Source: Mycolicibacterium parafortuitum (GTDB taxonomy: Bacteria > Actinomycetota > Actinomycetes > Mycobacteriales > Mycobacteriaceae). Taken from it: a stretch of 64,000 bases of DNA. This document shows positions 34,031 to 46,000 of the stretch, piece after piece (position 1 is the stretch's first letter; the number at the start of each line of letters is the position of its first letter). Position numbers and translations under genes: made by a program. The stretch is taken from contig NZ_MVID01000031.1 in the NCBI RefSeq assembly GCF_002086815.1, positions 17,552 through 81,551 on the forward strand, given 5' to 3'. The notes beneath the pieces were generated by a model, which ran no database searches, was not told the DNA's origin, and saw only the letters and a list, made by a program, of their open reading frames with translations.

Positions 34031-37000
34031 CGTACTGCCCCTGACACCTTTGCAGCAGGGGCTGCTGTTCCTTGCCGGAACCGCCGAGACCGGCGACGAC
34101 GTCTACGCCGTCCAGCTGTACATCACGCTGCGTGGCCCGCTCGACCGCGAGCGGTTGCGCGACGCGGTGCAGTCCGTCGCGATCCGGCACCCCAACCTGG
34201 CGGCGAGGTTCTCGCAGAAGTTCGCCGAACCGGTCCAGATCATCCCGGCTGATCCCGAAGTGCCCTGGCAGTTCCTCGATCTCGCCGAGACCGACGCGCG
34301 TGACAGAGACGAGCGGATCGACCGGCTGTGTACCGAGGAGCGGGTCGCGGTGTGCGACCTGGCCGACGAGCCGGTGTTCCGCGCCGCGCTGATCCGCACC
34401 GCACCCGACGAGCACCGTCTGGTGCTGACCAACCATCACATCGTGCTCGACGGCTGGTCCCTGCCGATCCTGCTGGGGGAGTTGTTCGCCGGCTACTACG
34501 GCAGGCGACTGCCTCCGGCGGTACCGTACCGGCGGTTCGTCGGCTGGCTCGCCGGCCGCGACCTCGACGCGGCACGCGCGGCGTGGAGCCGGGTGCTGTC
34601 CGGATTCGAGACCCCGACGCTCGTCGGCCCACCGGGACAGGTCCAGCAGGGCCGCCGTGAGGTGGCCACATTCGAGACCTCCGAACAGCTCACCGCGGCC
34701 CTCGGCGAGCTGGCCCGCTCGTGTCACACCACCGTCAGCACAGTGCTACAGGGTGCGTGGGCTCGGGTGCTGGTCGCGTTGACCGGTAGCGCCGACGTCG
34801 CATTCGGCACCACGGTCTCGGGACGTCCTGACGAGATCTTCGGCGCGGACGCCATCGTCGGGTTGCTGATCAACACGGTTCCGGTGCGGGCCACCGTCAC
34901 CGCGTCGACCACGACCGCCGACCTGCTGAACCAGCTGCAGGACGCCTACACGGCCACCCTCGACCATCAGCACCTGGCGCTCAACGAGATTCACCGTCTC
35001 ACCGGCCAGGACCACCTGTTCGACACCTTCTTCGTCTACGAGAACTATCCCGTCGACGCCGCGACCCTGCCCAGTGACGACGGCCTGGCCGTCGCCGAGT
35101 TCGCCCACCGCGAATACAACCACTACCCGCTGGCGGTGCAGGCGCTGCCCGGAGAACGACTGCGGCTGCGCGTCGAGTACGACACCGAGGTGTTCGGTGC
35201 GGCCGACGTCGCGACCGTGATCGACCGACTGCAGCGGGTGCTGACCGCGATGACCACCGATCCGGCGCTGCCGCTGGCCGCGGTCGACATCCTCGATGAC
35301 GCCGAGCTGTCGCGTCTGGACCAGTGGAGTAACCGCGCCGTACTGACCCGCCGCACCGCCGACCCCGCGACGATTCCCGCGCTGTTCGCCGCCCAGGTGA
35401 ACCGTGTCCCGGACGCCCCGGCTCTGACGTGGGGTCAGCAGACGTGGACGTACCGCGAACTGGACGAACTCACGGAGCGCTTCGCCGGCGTGCTCGCGGG
35501 CAGGGGTATCGGCCCAGGGCAGCGGGTGGCGCTGCTGTTGCCCCGCTGCGCCGATGCGATCGTGGCAATTCTCGCGGTCCTGAAGACCGGTGCGGCGTAC
35601 GTGCCGGTCGACCCCGCGGCGCCCGCGGCCCGGATGCAGCTCATCCTCGACGACGCGGAACCGATTGCCGCGATCACCAACGCCGAGTTGGCCGACCGGT
35701 TGGCCGGGCGCTCCATGCTGATCGTGGACGCCGACGAGATCCGTTCGGCCACAACACAATCGGATGTGACACCGGTCGGCCCGGCACCCGACGACATCGC
35801 GTACCTGATCTACACCTCGGGCACCACCGGCGTGCCCAAGGGAGTGGCCATCGTCCACGACAACGTGGCCCAGTTGCTCGGCGCGTTGGAGCCGCACCTC
35901 GACATGGCCGGGCAGGTGTGGTCCCTGTGGCACTCGCTGGCGTTCGACGTCTCGGTGTGCGAGATGTGGGGAGCGCTGCTCTACGGCGGCCGGCTGGTCG
36001 TGGTGCCCGAGTCGGTGGCGCGGGTGCCCGAGGAGTTCCACGCGCTGCTGGCGGCCGAACAGGTCACCGTGCTCAGCCAGACCCCGTCGGGTTTCTACGC
36101 ACTGCAGACCGCCGACGCGCTGGCCCCCGACCTCGGGAGCCGGCTCGCCCTTGACGCGGTCATCTTCGCCGGGGAAGCGCTTGAGCCGCAACGGCTCCGG
36201 ACCTGGCTGGAGCGCCATCCGGACAGGCCGCGGCTGCTGAACCTGTACGGCACCACCGAGACCACGGTGCACGCATCGTTCCGGGAGATCTTCGCCGACG
36301 ACGTCGAGGCCGACGTCAGCCCCGTCGGGGGGCCCCTCGACGACCTCGCGTTCTTCGTGCTGGATCAGTGGTTGCGTGCGGTGCCCGCCGGCGTCGTCGG
36401 CGAGTTGTACGTGGCCGGTCCACAGGCCGGGCTCGGCTACTGGCGCCGCTCCGGGTTGTCATCCACGCGGTTCGTCGCGTGCCCGTTCGGCGAACCCGGC
36501 GGGCGGATGTATCGCACCGGGGACCTGGTGTGGTGGGGTGCCGACGGACAGCTGCGCTACGTCGGCCGTGCCGACGAACAGGTCAAGATCCGCGGCTACC
36601 GGATCGAGATCGGTGAGGTGCGCGCAGTCCTGGCCGAGGTGGCCGGCGTCGAGCAGGCCGTGGTGATCGCCCGCGAGGACCGGCCCGGGGACAAGCGCCT
36701 GGTCGGTTATGTCACGGGAGCGGCCGGCCCGCTCGATCCCGCCGCGGTGCGCGCCGCGGTGGCGCAGCGGCTGCCCGAGTACATGGTCCCGGCGGCGGTG
36801 ATGGTGATCGACGAGCTGCCGCTGACCGTCAACGGCAAGCTCGACCGGCGAGCGTTGCCTGCCCCGGAGTACCAGGGTGCCGACGGTTACCGTGCCCCGT
36901 CGACCGCGGTCGAGGAGATCCTGGCGGGCATCTACGCGCGCGTGCTCGGCCTGGAACGGGTCGGGGTGGATGACTCGTTCTTCGACCTGGGCGGGGACTC

Positions 37001-40000
37001 GCTATCGGCGATGCGTCTGATCGCCGCGGTCAATTCCGGTCTGAACGCCAATCTTTCGGTGCGCACGCTGTTCGAGGCACCCGCGGTCGCCCAGCTCGCG
37101 CCGCGCATCGGCGGCGACACCGGCGGGCTCGCGCCGCTGACGGCGGTCGAGGAGCGGCCCGCGGTGGTGCCGCTGTCGTTCTCGCAGAACAGGTTGTGGT
37201 TCCTCGATCAGTTGCAGGGACCCTCGCCGACCTACAACATGCCGGTGGCCTTGCGGCTGCACGGCGGGCTCGACGCCGACGTGCTCGGCGCGGCGCTGGC
37301 CGACGTGGTCGGCCGCCACGAGAGTCTGCGCACCCGGTTCGCCGCGCCGGACGGCGTGCCGCAGCAGGTGGTGGTCCCGGCCGAGGAAGCCGACTTCGGT
37401 TGGCAGATCGTCGACGCCACCGGATGGTCGGAGCCCGACCTGGACAAAGCCGTCAACGAGGTCGCCCAGCATCCGTTCGACCTCGCCACGGAGATCCCGA
37501 TGCAGGCGCGGTTGTTCCGGGTCAGCGACGACGACCACGTGGTGGTCGCCGTCGCGCATCACATCGCCGCCGACGGCCTGTCGGTCGGCCCGCTGGTGCA
37601 CGACCTCGGGGTGGCCTACCTGTGCCGGCTGGCAGGACTGCCTCCGATGTGGTCGGCGCTGCCGGTGCAATACGTCGACTACACGCTGTGGCAGCGTGCG
37701 CAATTCGGCGCGCTGGAGGACAAGAACAGCCTGATCGCCCGGCAGCTCGCGTACTGGCAGGACGCGCTGGCCGGGGTCCCCGAACGGCTGCAGCTGCCCA
37801 CTGACCGGCCCTATCCGCCGGTCGCGGATCAGCAGGGCGCCAGCATCTCGTTCCGCTGGCCGACCGATGTCCAGGAACGCATCGCCAAGGTCGCCCGAGA
37901 GCACCACGCGACCAGCTTCATGCTGGTGCAGGCGGCGCTGGCCGTGCTGTTGTCGAAGCTCAGCGCGAGTCCCGATGTCGCGGTGGGCTTCCCGATCGGT
38001 GGCCGCCGGGATCCGGCACTCGACGAGCTGGTGGGTTTCTTCGTCAACACGCTGGTGCTGCGCGTCGACCTGACCGGCGATCCGACCGTCGCCGAGGTAC
38101 TGGCCCAGGTCCGCCAGCGATCGCTGGCCGCCTACGAGCACCAGGACGTGCCGTTCGAGGTCGTGGTCGACCGGCTCAGCCCCAGCCGGTCGCTGACCCA
38201 CCACCCACTGGTGCAGGTCATGCTCGACTGGCGCAACCTGCCCGCCGAAGCCAGCGACCAGATCGTGATGGCGCTGGGAGATCTGCAGATCACCCAGATC
38301 CCGCTCGACACCGGAACCGCCCGGGTGGACCTGGCGTTCTCGTTGAACGAGCGCTGGACCAAGACCGGCGAACCGGTCGGTATCGGCGGTGCGGTCGAGT
38401 TCCGCACCGACGTGTTCGACACCGCAAGCATCGAAGGACTCGTCGACCGATTGCTGCGGGTCGTCGAGTCGATGACCGCCGATCCCGCGCAACGACTTTC
38501 GGCGGTGTCGGTGCTCAGCGAGGACGAGCGCGGGCGGCTGGACACCATCGGCAACCGCGCGGTGCTGACCGCGCAGGCACCCGTCCCGATGTCGATCCCG
38601 CAGCTGTTCGGCGCCGTCGCCGCCGCGGCCCCGGACGCGATCGCGGTCAGCGACGGCGGTCGCCACATCAACTACCGCGAACTCGAGGACTCCGCCGACA
38701 GGTTCGCCCGCGTGCTCGTCGCCCGCGGGGTGCGGCACGGCGATTGCGTGGCACTGCTGCTCGAGCGCTCGGCCGAGGCTGTGGTCGCGATGCTGGCGGT
38801 GCTCAAGACTGGTGCCGCCTACCTCGCGATCGACCCGGCGCTGCCGGACTCCCGTATCGGGTTCATGATCGGCGACGCCGCCCCCGGTGCGATCGTCACC
38901 GACGAGGCGCTGGAACCCCGGATCCGCGACTACGACCTGACGGTCGTCCGCATCGACGAGACCGTCCCCGACGATGCGGCGACGGTGCTGCCGGTCCCGC
39001 ATGCCGACGACATCGCCTATCTGATCTACACCTCGGGCACCACCGGAACGCCGAAGGGCGTCGCGCTGGCTCACCGAAACCTGGCTCACCTCGCCGACTC
39101 ACCACCCAAAGGGCTGCCCGCCCAACAGGTGTGGACGCAGTGCCACTCGTATGCGTTCGACTTCTCGGTTTGGGAGATCTGGGCCGCGCTGCTCGGTGGC
39201 GCTCGGCTGGTGGTCGTGCCGGACACGGTGGTGCGCTCACCCGACGATTTCCACGCGCTGCTGGTCGACGAGCAGGTCAACGTGCTCACCCAGACCCCGT
39301 CCGCGGTCGCGGCGTTGCGGCCCGACGGACTGGAGTCGGTGGCCCTTCTGCTCGGCGGTGAGGCATGCCCGCCGGAAGTGGTGGAGCAGTGGGCCCCCGG
39401 GCGGGTGGTGATCAACGCCTACGGCCCCACCGAAGCGACGGTGTACGCGTCGATGAGCGCACCGCTGCGGGCCGGGGCCGACGTGCCGATCGGCTCGCCA
39501 CCGCCGACGGTCGCGCTGTTCGTTCTCGACGAGCGCCTCGGCCTGGTCCCCGAAGGGGTGGTGGGGGAGCTGTACGTGGCCGGCCGTGGTGTCGGGATGG
39601 GCTATCTCGATCGCACCGGGCTGACGGCGTCGCGGTTCGTAGCGTGTCCGTTCGGGCAGGCCGGCGCGCGCATGTACCGCACCGGTGATCTCGTGCGCTG
39701 GCGCGCCGACGGTCAGCTGGAGTACGTCGGACGTGCCGACGAGCAGGTCAAGATCCGCGGCTACCGGATCGAACCCGCCGAGATCCAGGCCGTGCTGGCC
39801 GGTCTCGACGGTGTCGAGCACGCCGTGGTGGTCGCGCGCGCGGACCGGCCCGGCGATCCCCGGCTGGTCGGCTACATCACCGGATCCGCGGCACCCGCGG
39901 CGGTGCGTGCCGCGCTGACCGAACGCCTGCCCGCCTACATGGTCCCGGCCGCGGTGGTGGCACTGGACGCGCTGCCGCTCACGGTCAGCGGCAAGCTCGA

Positions 40001-43000
40001 CCGGCGGGCCCTGCCCGCGCCGGACTATCAGGACGCGGACAACTACCGGGCACCGGGCACCGTGACCGAAGAGATGCTGGCCGGCATCTTCGCCGAGGTG
40101 CTCGGTGTGGAGCGCGTCGGGGTGGACGACTCGTTCTTCGATCTCGGCGGTGATTCACTGTCGTCGATGCGCCTGGTCGCCGCGGTCAACGCGACGATGG
40201 GTGCATCGCTGGCCGTGCGCACGGTGTTCGAAGCACCCTCGGTGGCCCAACTGGCCACGCGGCTCGGCGTGGCCGCGAACCAGCTCGAACCGCTGACACC
40301 GCAACAGCGCCCGGAGATCATCCCGCTGTCCTTCGCGCAGAGCCGGCTGTGGTTCATCGACCAGTTGCAGGGCCCGTCACCGGTGTACAACCTCGCGGTG
40401 GCGCTGCGGTTGCGGGGCCATCTCGACGCCGCCCTACTCGGTGCGGCGCTCGCCGATGTGGTCGACCGCCACGAGAGCCTGCGGACGCTGTTCGACGCGC
40501 CCGACGGCATTCCGCGGCAGGTGGTGCTCGATAGTGAGCGTGCCGACTTCGGCTGGCAGGTGGTCGACGCCACCGGCTGGCCGGCCGACCGGCTCGAGCG
40601 GGCGGTCGAGGAGACCGCACGCCGGACGTTCGACCTGTCCGCCGAGATCCCGTTGCGCTCCGAACTGTTCCGCGTCGCCGATGACGAACACATCTGGGTC
40701 GCGGTCGTCCACCACATCGCGGCCGACGGGTGGTCGATCAGCCCGCTGGTGTCCGACCTCGGCGCCGCCTACGCCGCGCGGTGCGCCGGACACCCGCCGC
40801 GCTGGACTGATCTGCCGGTCCAGTACGTCGACTACACGCTGTGGCAGCGCACGCAGTTCGGTGAGCTCGCCGACGGCGAGAGCCGGATCGCGGCGCAGCT
40901 GGACTACTGGCAGCGGACGCTGGCGGATCTGCCCGAACGGCTGGCCCTGCCGACCGATCGGCCCTACCCGCAGGTGGCCGACCAGCGCGGCGCGACGGTG
41001 TCCGTCGACTGGCCTGCCGACCTGCAGCGGCAGGTGGCCCGGGTGGCCAGAGATCGCGGTGCCACCAGCTTCATGGTCATGCAGGCCGCGTTGGCGGTGC
41101 TGCTGTCCAAGCTCAGCGCGACTTCCGATGTGGCCGTGGGTTTCCCGATCGCCGGCCGGCGCGATCCGGCGCTCGACGGGCTGGTCGGGTTCTTCATCAA
41201 CACCTTGGTGCTGCGGCTCGACCTGGCCGGAGACCCCAGCGTCGCCGAGGTGCTCGACCAGGTGCGCACCCGATCGCTGGCGTCCTACGAGAACCAGGAC
41301 GTGCCGTTCGAGGTCGTGGTCGACCGGCTCAACCCGACCCGGTCGCTGACCCACCACCCGCTGGTCCAGGTCATGCTGGCCTGGCAGAACCTGCCCGCCG
41401 ACACCACCGACCCGGCGACCGCCGGCCTGTCCCTGGGTGAGTTGGAGGTCAGCCAGCTGCCGATCGACACCGGCGCCGCACGGATGGACCTGTCGTTCTC
41501 GCTGGCCGAAAGGTTCTCCAGCACAGGGGAACCCGCGGGTATCGGCGGGTTCGTCGAATTTCGCACCGACGTCTTCGACGCGTCGACCATCGAGACGCTG
41601 ATCGACCGGCTGCGCCGGGTTCTGGACACGATGACCGCCGATCCGGCGTTGCGGTTGTCCTCGATCGACGTGCTCGACGCCGGCGAGCATGCCCGGCTGG
41701 ACCGGTGGGGCAACCGGGCGGCGCTGACCGCGCCGACGGCACCCGCGCCGTCCATTCCGGCCTCGTTCGCCGCACAGGTCGACCGCACGCCCGACGCGGT
41801 CGCGATCCGGTGCGGAAGCCGGTCGTGGACCTACCGGGAGCTCGACGACGCGTCGAACCGGTTGGCGCATCTGCTGATCGAGCGTGGCGTGCGGACCGGG
41901 CAGCGGGTCGCGCTGCTGATGCCGCGTACGGCCGAAGCGGTGCTCGCGATCCTGGCGATCGTCAAGACCGGGGCGGCCTACGTGCCGATCGATCCGGCGG
42001 TGCCCGCGGCGCGCCGGGAATTCGTGCTCACCGACTCCGCGCCGGTCGCCGCGATCACCACCGCCGCGCTGGCAGGCGAACTCGCCGGCCGCGACCTCAC
42101 GGTCATCACCTACGACGATCCCGCTGTCACCCGACAGCCCGCTGCCGCGCTCGCCGCGCCGGACGCCGGCCAGATCGCCTACATCATCTACACGTCGGGC
42201 ACGACCGGCACTCCGAAGGGCGTGGCGATCCCGCACCGCAACGTGACGCGTCTGCTCCAGACGCTGGACGCCGATATGGGGCTGGCCGATCAGGTGTGGA
42301 CGCAGTGTCATTCGCTGGCGTTCGACTACTCGGTGTGGGAGATCTGGGGCCCGCTGCTCTACGGCGGACGGGTCGTCGTGGTGCCCGACCCGGTGGTCAA
42401 GTCCCCGGAGGATCTGCACACGTTGCTGGCCGCCGAGCAGGTGACGGTGTTGAGCCAGACCCCGTCGGCGTTCTACGCCCTGCAGGCCGCCGACGCGCTG
42501 CAGCCCGAGGTGCAACTGGCCCTGCAGGCCGTGGTGTTCGGTGGGGAAGCGCTTGAGCCGCAACGCCTGGCGTCGTGGCTGGAGGCGCATCCGGATTCCC
42601 CGCGCCTGATCAACATGTACGGCATCACCGAGACCACCGTGCACGCGTCGTTCCGGGAGATCTTCGCGAGCGACGTCACCAGCATCGTCAGCCCCATCGG
42701 GGTGCCGCTGGCCCACCTCGGGTTCTTCGTGCTCGACGACGCGCTGCGGCCGGTGGCCCCGGGGGTGGTCGGCGAACTCTACGTCGCCGGTGCGGGGCTC
42801 GCCTACGGCTACTTCGGCCGGGCCGGTCTGAGCGCCACCCGGTTCGTCGCGTGCCCGTTCGGGGCGCCCGGGGAGCGGATGTACCGCACCGGGGACGTGA
42901 TGTGCTGGGGGCCCGACGGTGAGCTGCGCTACCTGGGCCGCGCCGACGAGCAGGTCAAGATCCGCGGGTACCGCATCGAACTCGGCGAGGTGCAGGCCGC

Positions 43001-46000
43001 GTTGGCCGCCCTCGACGGGGTCGGCCAGGCGGAGGTGATCGCGCGCGAGGACCGTCCCGGGGACAAACGGCTGGTCGGCTACGTCACCGGCGCCTCGGAC
43101 GCCCTCGATCCGGTCGGGCTGCGCGCCGCGTTGTCCGACCGCCTGCCGGAGTACATGATCCCGGCGGCGATCGTGGTGGTGGACGCGATGCCGCTGACGG
43201 TCAACGGCAAGCTGGACAAGCGCGCGCTACCGGCGCCGGAGTACCAGGACGTCGACTCCTACCGTGCGCCGGCCGACGCCGTCGAAGAGATTCTGGCCGA
43301 CATCTACGCCCAGGTGCTCGGGTTGGCCCGGGTCGGCGTCGACGAGTCGTTCTTCGAGCTCGGTGGCGACAGCATCCTGTCGATGCAGGTGGTCGCCCGG
43401 GCCCGGGCGGCAGGTGTGTTGTGCCGTCCGCGTGACGTTTTCGTCGAACAGACTGTCGCCCGGCTGGCGCGGGTGGCGCGGGTCGCCACCGGTGGTGACG
43501 ACGCCGTCGACGAGGGCGTCGGAACCCTCGCCGCGACCCCGATCATCCACTGGCTTCGCCAGGTGCGGGGCCCGGTCGACCAGTTCAACCAGACGGTGGT
43601 GGTGCAGGCTCCGGTCGGCGCCACCGAGGCCGATGTGGTGCTGGTCTTGCAGGCCGTACTGGATCGCCACGCGATGCTGCGGTTGCGGGTCACCGGCGGT
43701 GACGAAATCGGCAGTCGCGATTGGACATTGGAAGTGCCCGACGCGGGCACGGTCGACGCGCACGACTGTCTGCACTCCGTCGACGAGCTCACCGATGACG
43801 CCGTCGTCGCGGCCCGCTCGCGCCTGGATCCGGCGGCGGGGCGGATGCTCAGCGCGCTGTGGGTACCGGGCGCCGGAACCCTGGTGATCATCGCGCACCA
43901 CCTCGTCGTCGACGGGGTGTCGTGGCGCATCCTGCTGGAGGACGTCAACCTGGCCTGGGCGCAGATCCGCGGCGGCCAGCCGGTCGAGTTGCCCGCACCC
44001 GGCACCTCGTTCGCGCGCTGGGCCTCGGTGCTCACCGAGCAGGCCCATCACCCCGACGTTGTCGCGACGGCGCAGGCATGGCAACAGATCACGGCGGTGC
44101 CGCCGCGGCTGCCCGCAGTGCAGCCCGAGGTCGACACCTACGCCAATGCAGGCAGTCTCACCGTCGAGATGGACAGCGAGACGACCCGTCTGCTGTTGGG
44201 TGAGGTGCCTGCGGCGTTCCACGCCGGCATCAACGACATCCTGCTGATCGCGTTCGGGTTGGCGCTGGCGGAGTTCTCGGGAAGTCTCGGTGACCCCTCC
44301 GCCGCGCCGATCGTGATCGACGCCGAAGGGCATGGCAGGCAGGAGGATCTCGTCGGCGGCAGTGCCGACGACGCGGTCGACCTGTCGCGCACGGTGGGAT
44401 GGTTCACCACGAAGTACCCGGTGTCGCTGGCCGTCGGTGGCGGCCTGACATGGGAGCAGGTGCGATCCGGCCACCGGGACCTCGGCCGGGTCGTCAAGGA
44501 CGCCAAGGAGCAGTTGCGCACCCTGCCCGACGGGATCACCTACGGGCTGCTGCGCTATCTGAACGACCGCGTCGATCTCGACGGCGCGGACCCGCCGATC
44601 GGGTTCAACTACCTGGGCCGGATCGGTGCCGGCGCCGGCGAGGTGTCAGGCGACATCTGGGAGATCAGGCAGGACGGCTGGACCGTCACCGGTGCGGCCG
44701 CGGCGATCCCGATGCCGTTGATGCACACCGTGGAGCTCAACGCCGGGACCGTCGACACCGAACACGGCCCGCGGCTGCGCGCCGGGTGGTCGTGGGCGCT
44801 CTCGGCGCTCGACCACGGCCACGTGAACCGGTTGAGCGAGCTGTGGTTCGACGCACTGGCCGGCATCTGTGCCCACGTTCGCGAGGGCGGCGGCGGTCTG
44901 ACGCCGTCGGACATCCTGCCCGCCAAGCTGTCCCAGGCGCAGATCGACGAGGTGTGCCCGCCGCGTCAGGTGGCCGACATCCTGCCGCTGACGCCGCTGC
45001 AGCAGGGCCTGTTGTTCCACGCCGACGTCGCGCACGGTTCCGGCGACGACGTGTACGCCGTGCAACTGGACGTGACGCTGACCGGCCGGCTCGACCCGCA
45101 CCGGCTGCGCGACGCGGTGCAGCTCGCGGTGCAGCGACACCCGAACCTGGTGGCCCGGTTCTGTGGCAGGTTCGCCGAGCCCGTCGCGCTCATCCCGGCG
45201 GATCCCGAAACACCATGGACGTACGTCGATCTGCGTGACCGGAGTACCGGCTCGGAGACCGGGAGGGACGCCGAGCTCGAGCGGGTCTACGCGGCCGAAC
45301 GCGCCGCGGTGTGCGATCTGACCGCCCATCCACCGTTCCGCGCCGCGCTGATCCGCACCGCGACCGACGAGCACCGGTTCGTGCTGACCAACCACCACAT
45401 CGTGCTCGACGGGTGGTCGTTGCCGGTGCTGCTCGGCGAGATCTTCGCCAGCTACTACGGGCAGTGGCTGCCCGCCGCGGTGCCGTTCCGCCGCTTCGTC
45501 GGCTGGCTGGCCGAGCGCGACGTGGCCGCCGCCCGTGCCGCGTGGTCCGAGCAGCTCAGCGGTATCGGCGCACCCACTCTTGTGGGCCCGCCCCGACTGA
45601 GTGCGGCAGGCCCGCGTGAGGTTGTCGCACAACGGCTTTCCGAGCCCACCACCCGCGCGCTGGGGGAGCTGGCCCGAACCCACCACACCACCGTCAGCAC
45701 GGTGCTGCAGGCGGCCTGGGCGCAACTGCTGGTCTGGCTGACCGGACAGCAGGACGTGGCGTTCGGCGCCGTCGTGTCGGGCCGGCCCGACGACCTCGTC
45801 GGTGCGGACTCGATGGTGGGCCTGTTCATCAACACGGTCCCGGTGCGGACGGCGATGACCTCGACGACCACCACCGCCGATCTGCTCGACCAGCTGCGCA
45901 ACGCGCGCAACCGCACGCTGGAGCACGAACACTTCGCGCTGCACGAGATGCACCGCGAGACCGGGCACAGGCAGCTGTTCGACACCGTCTTCGTCTACGA

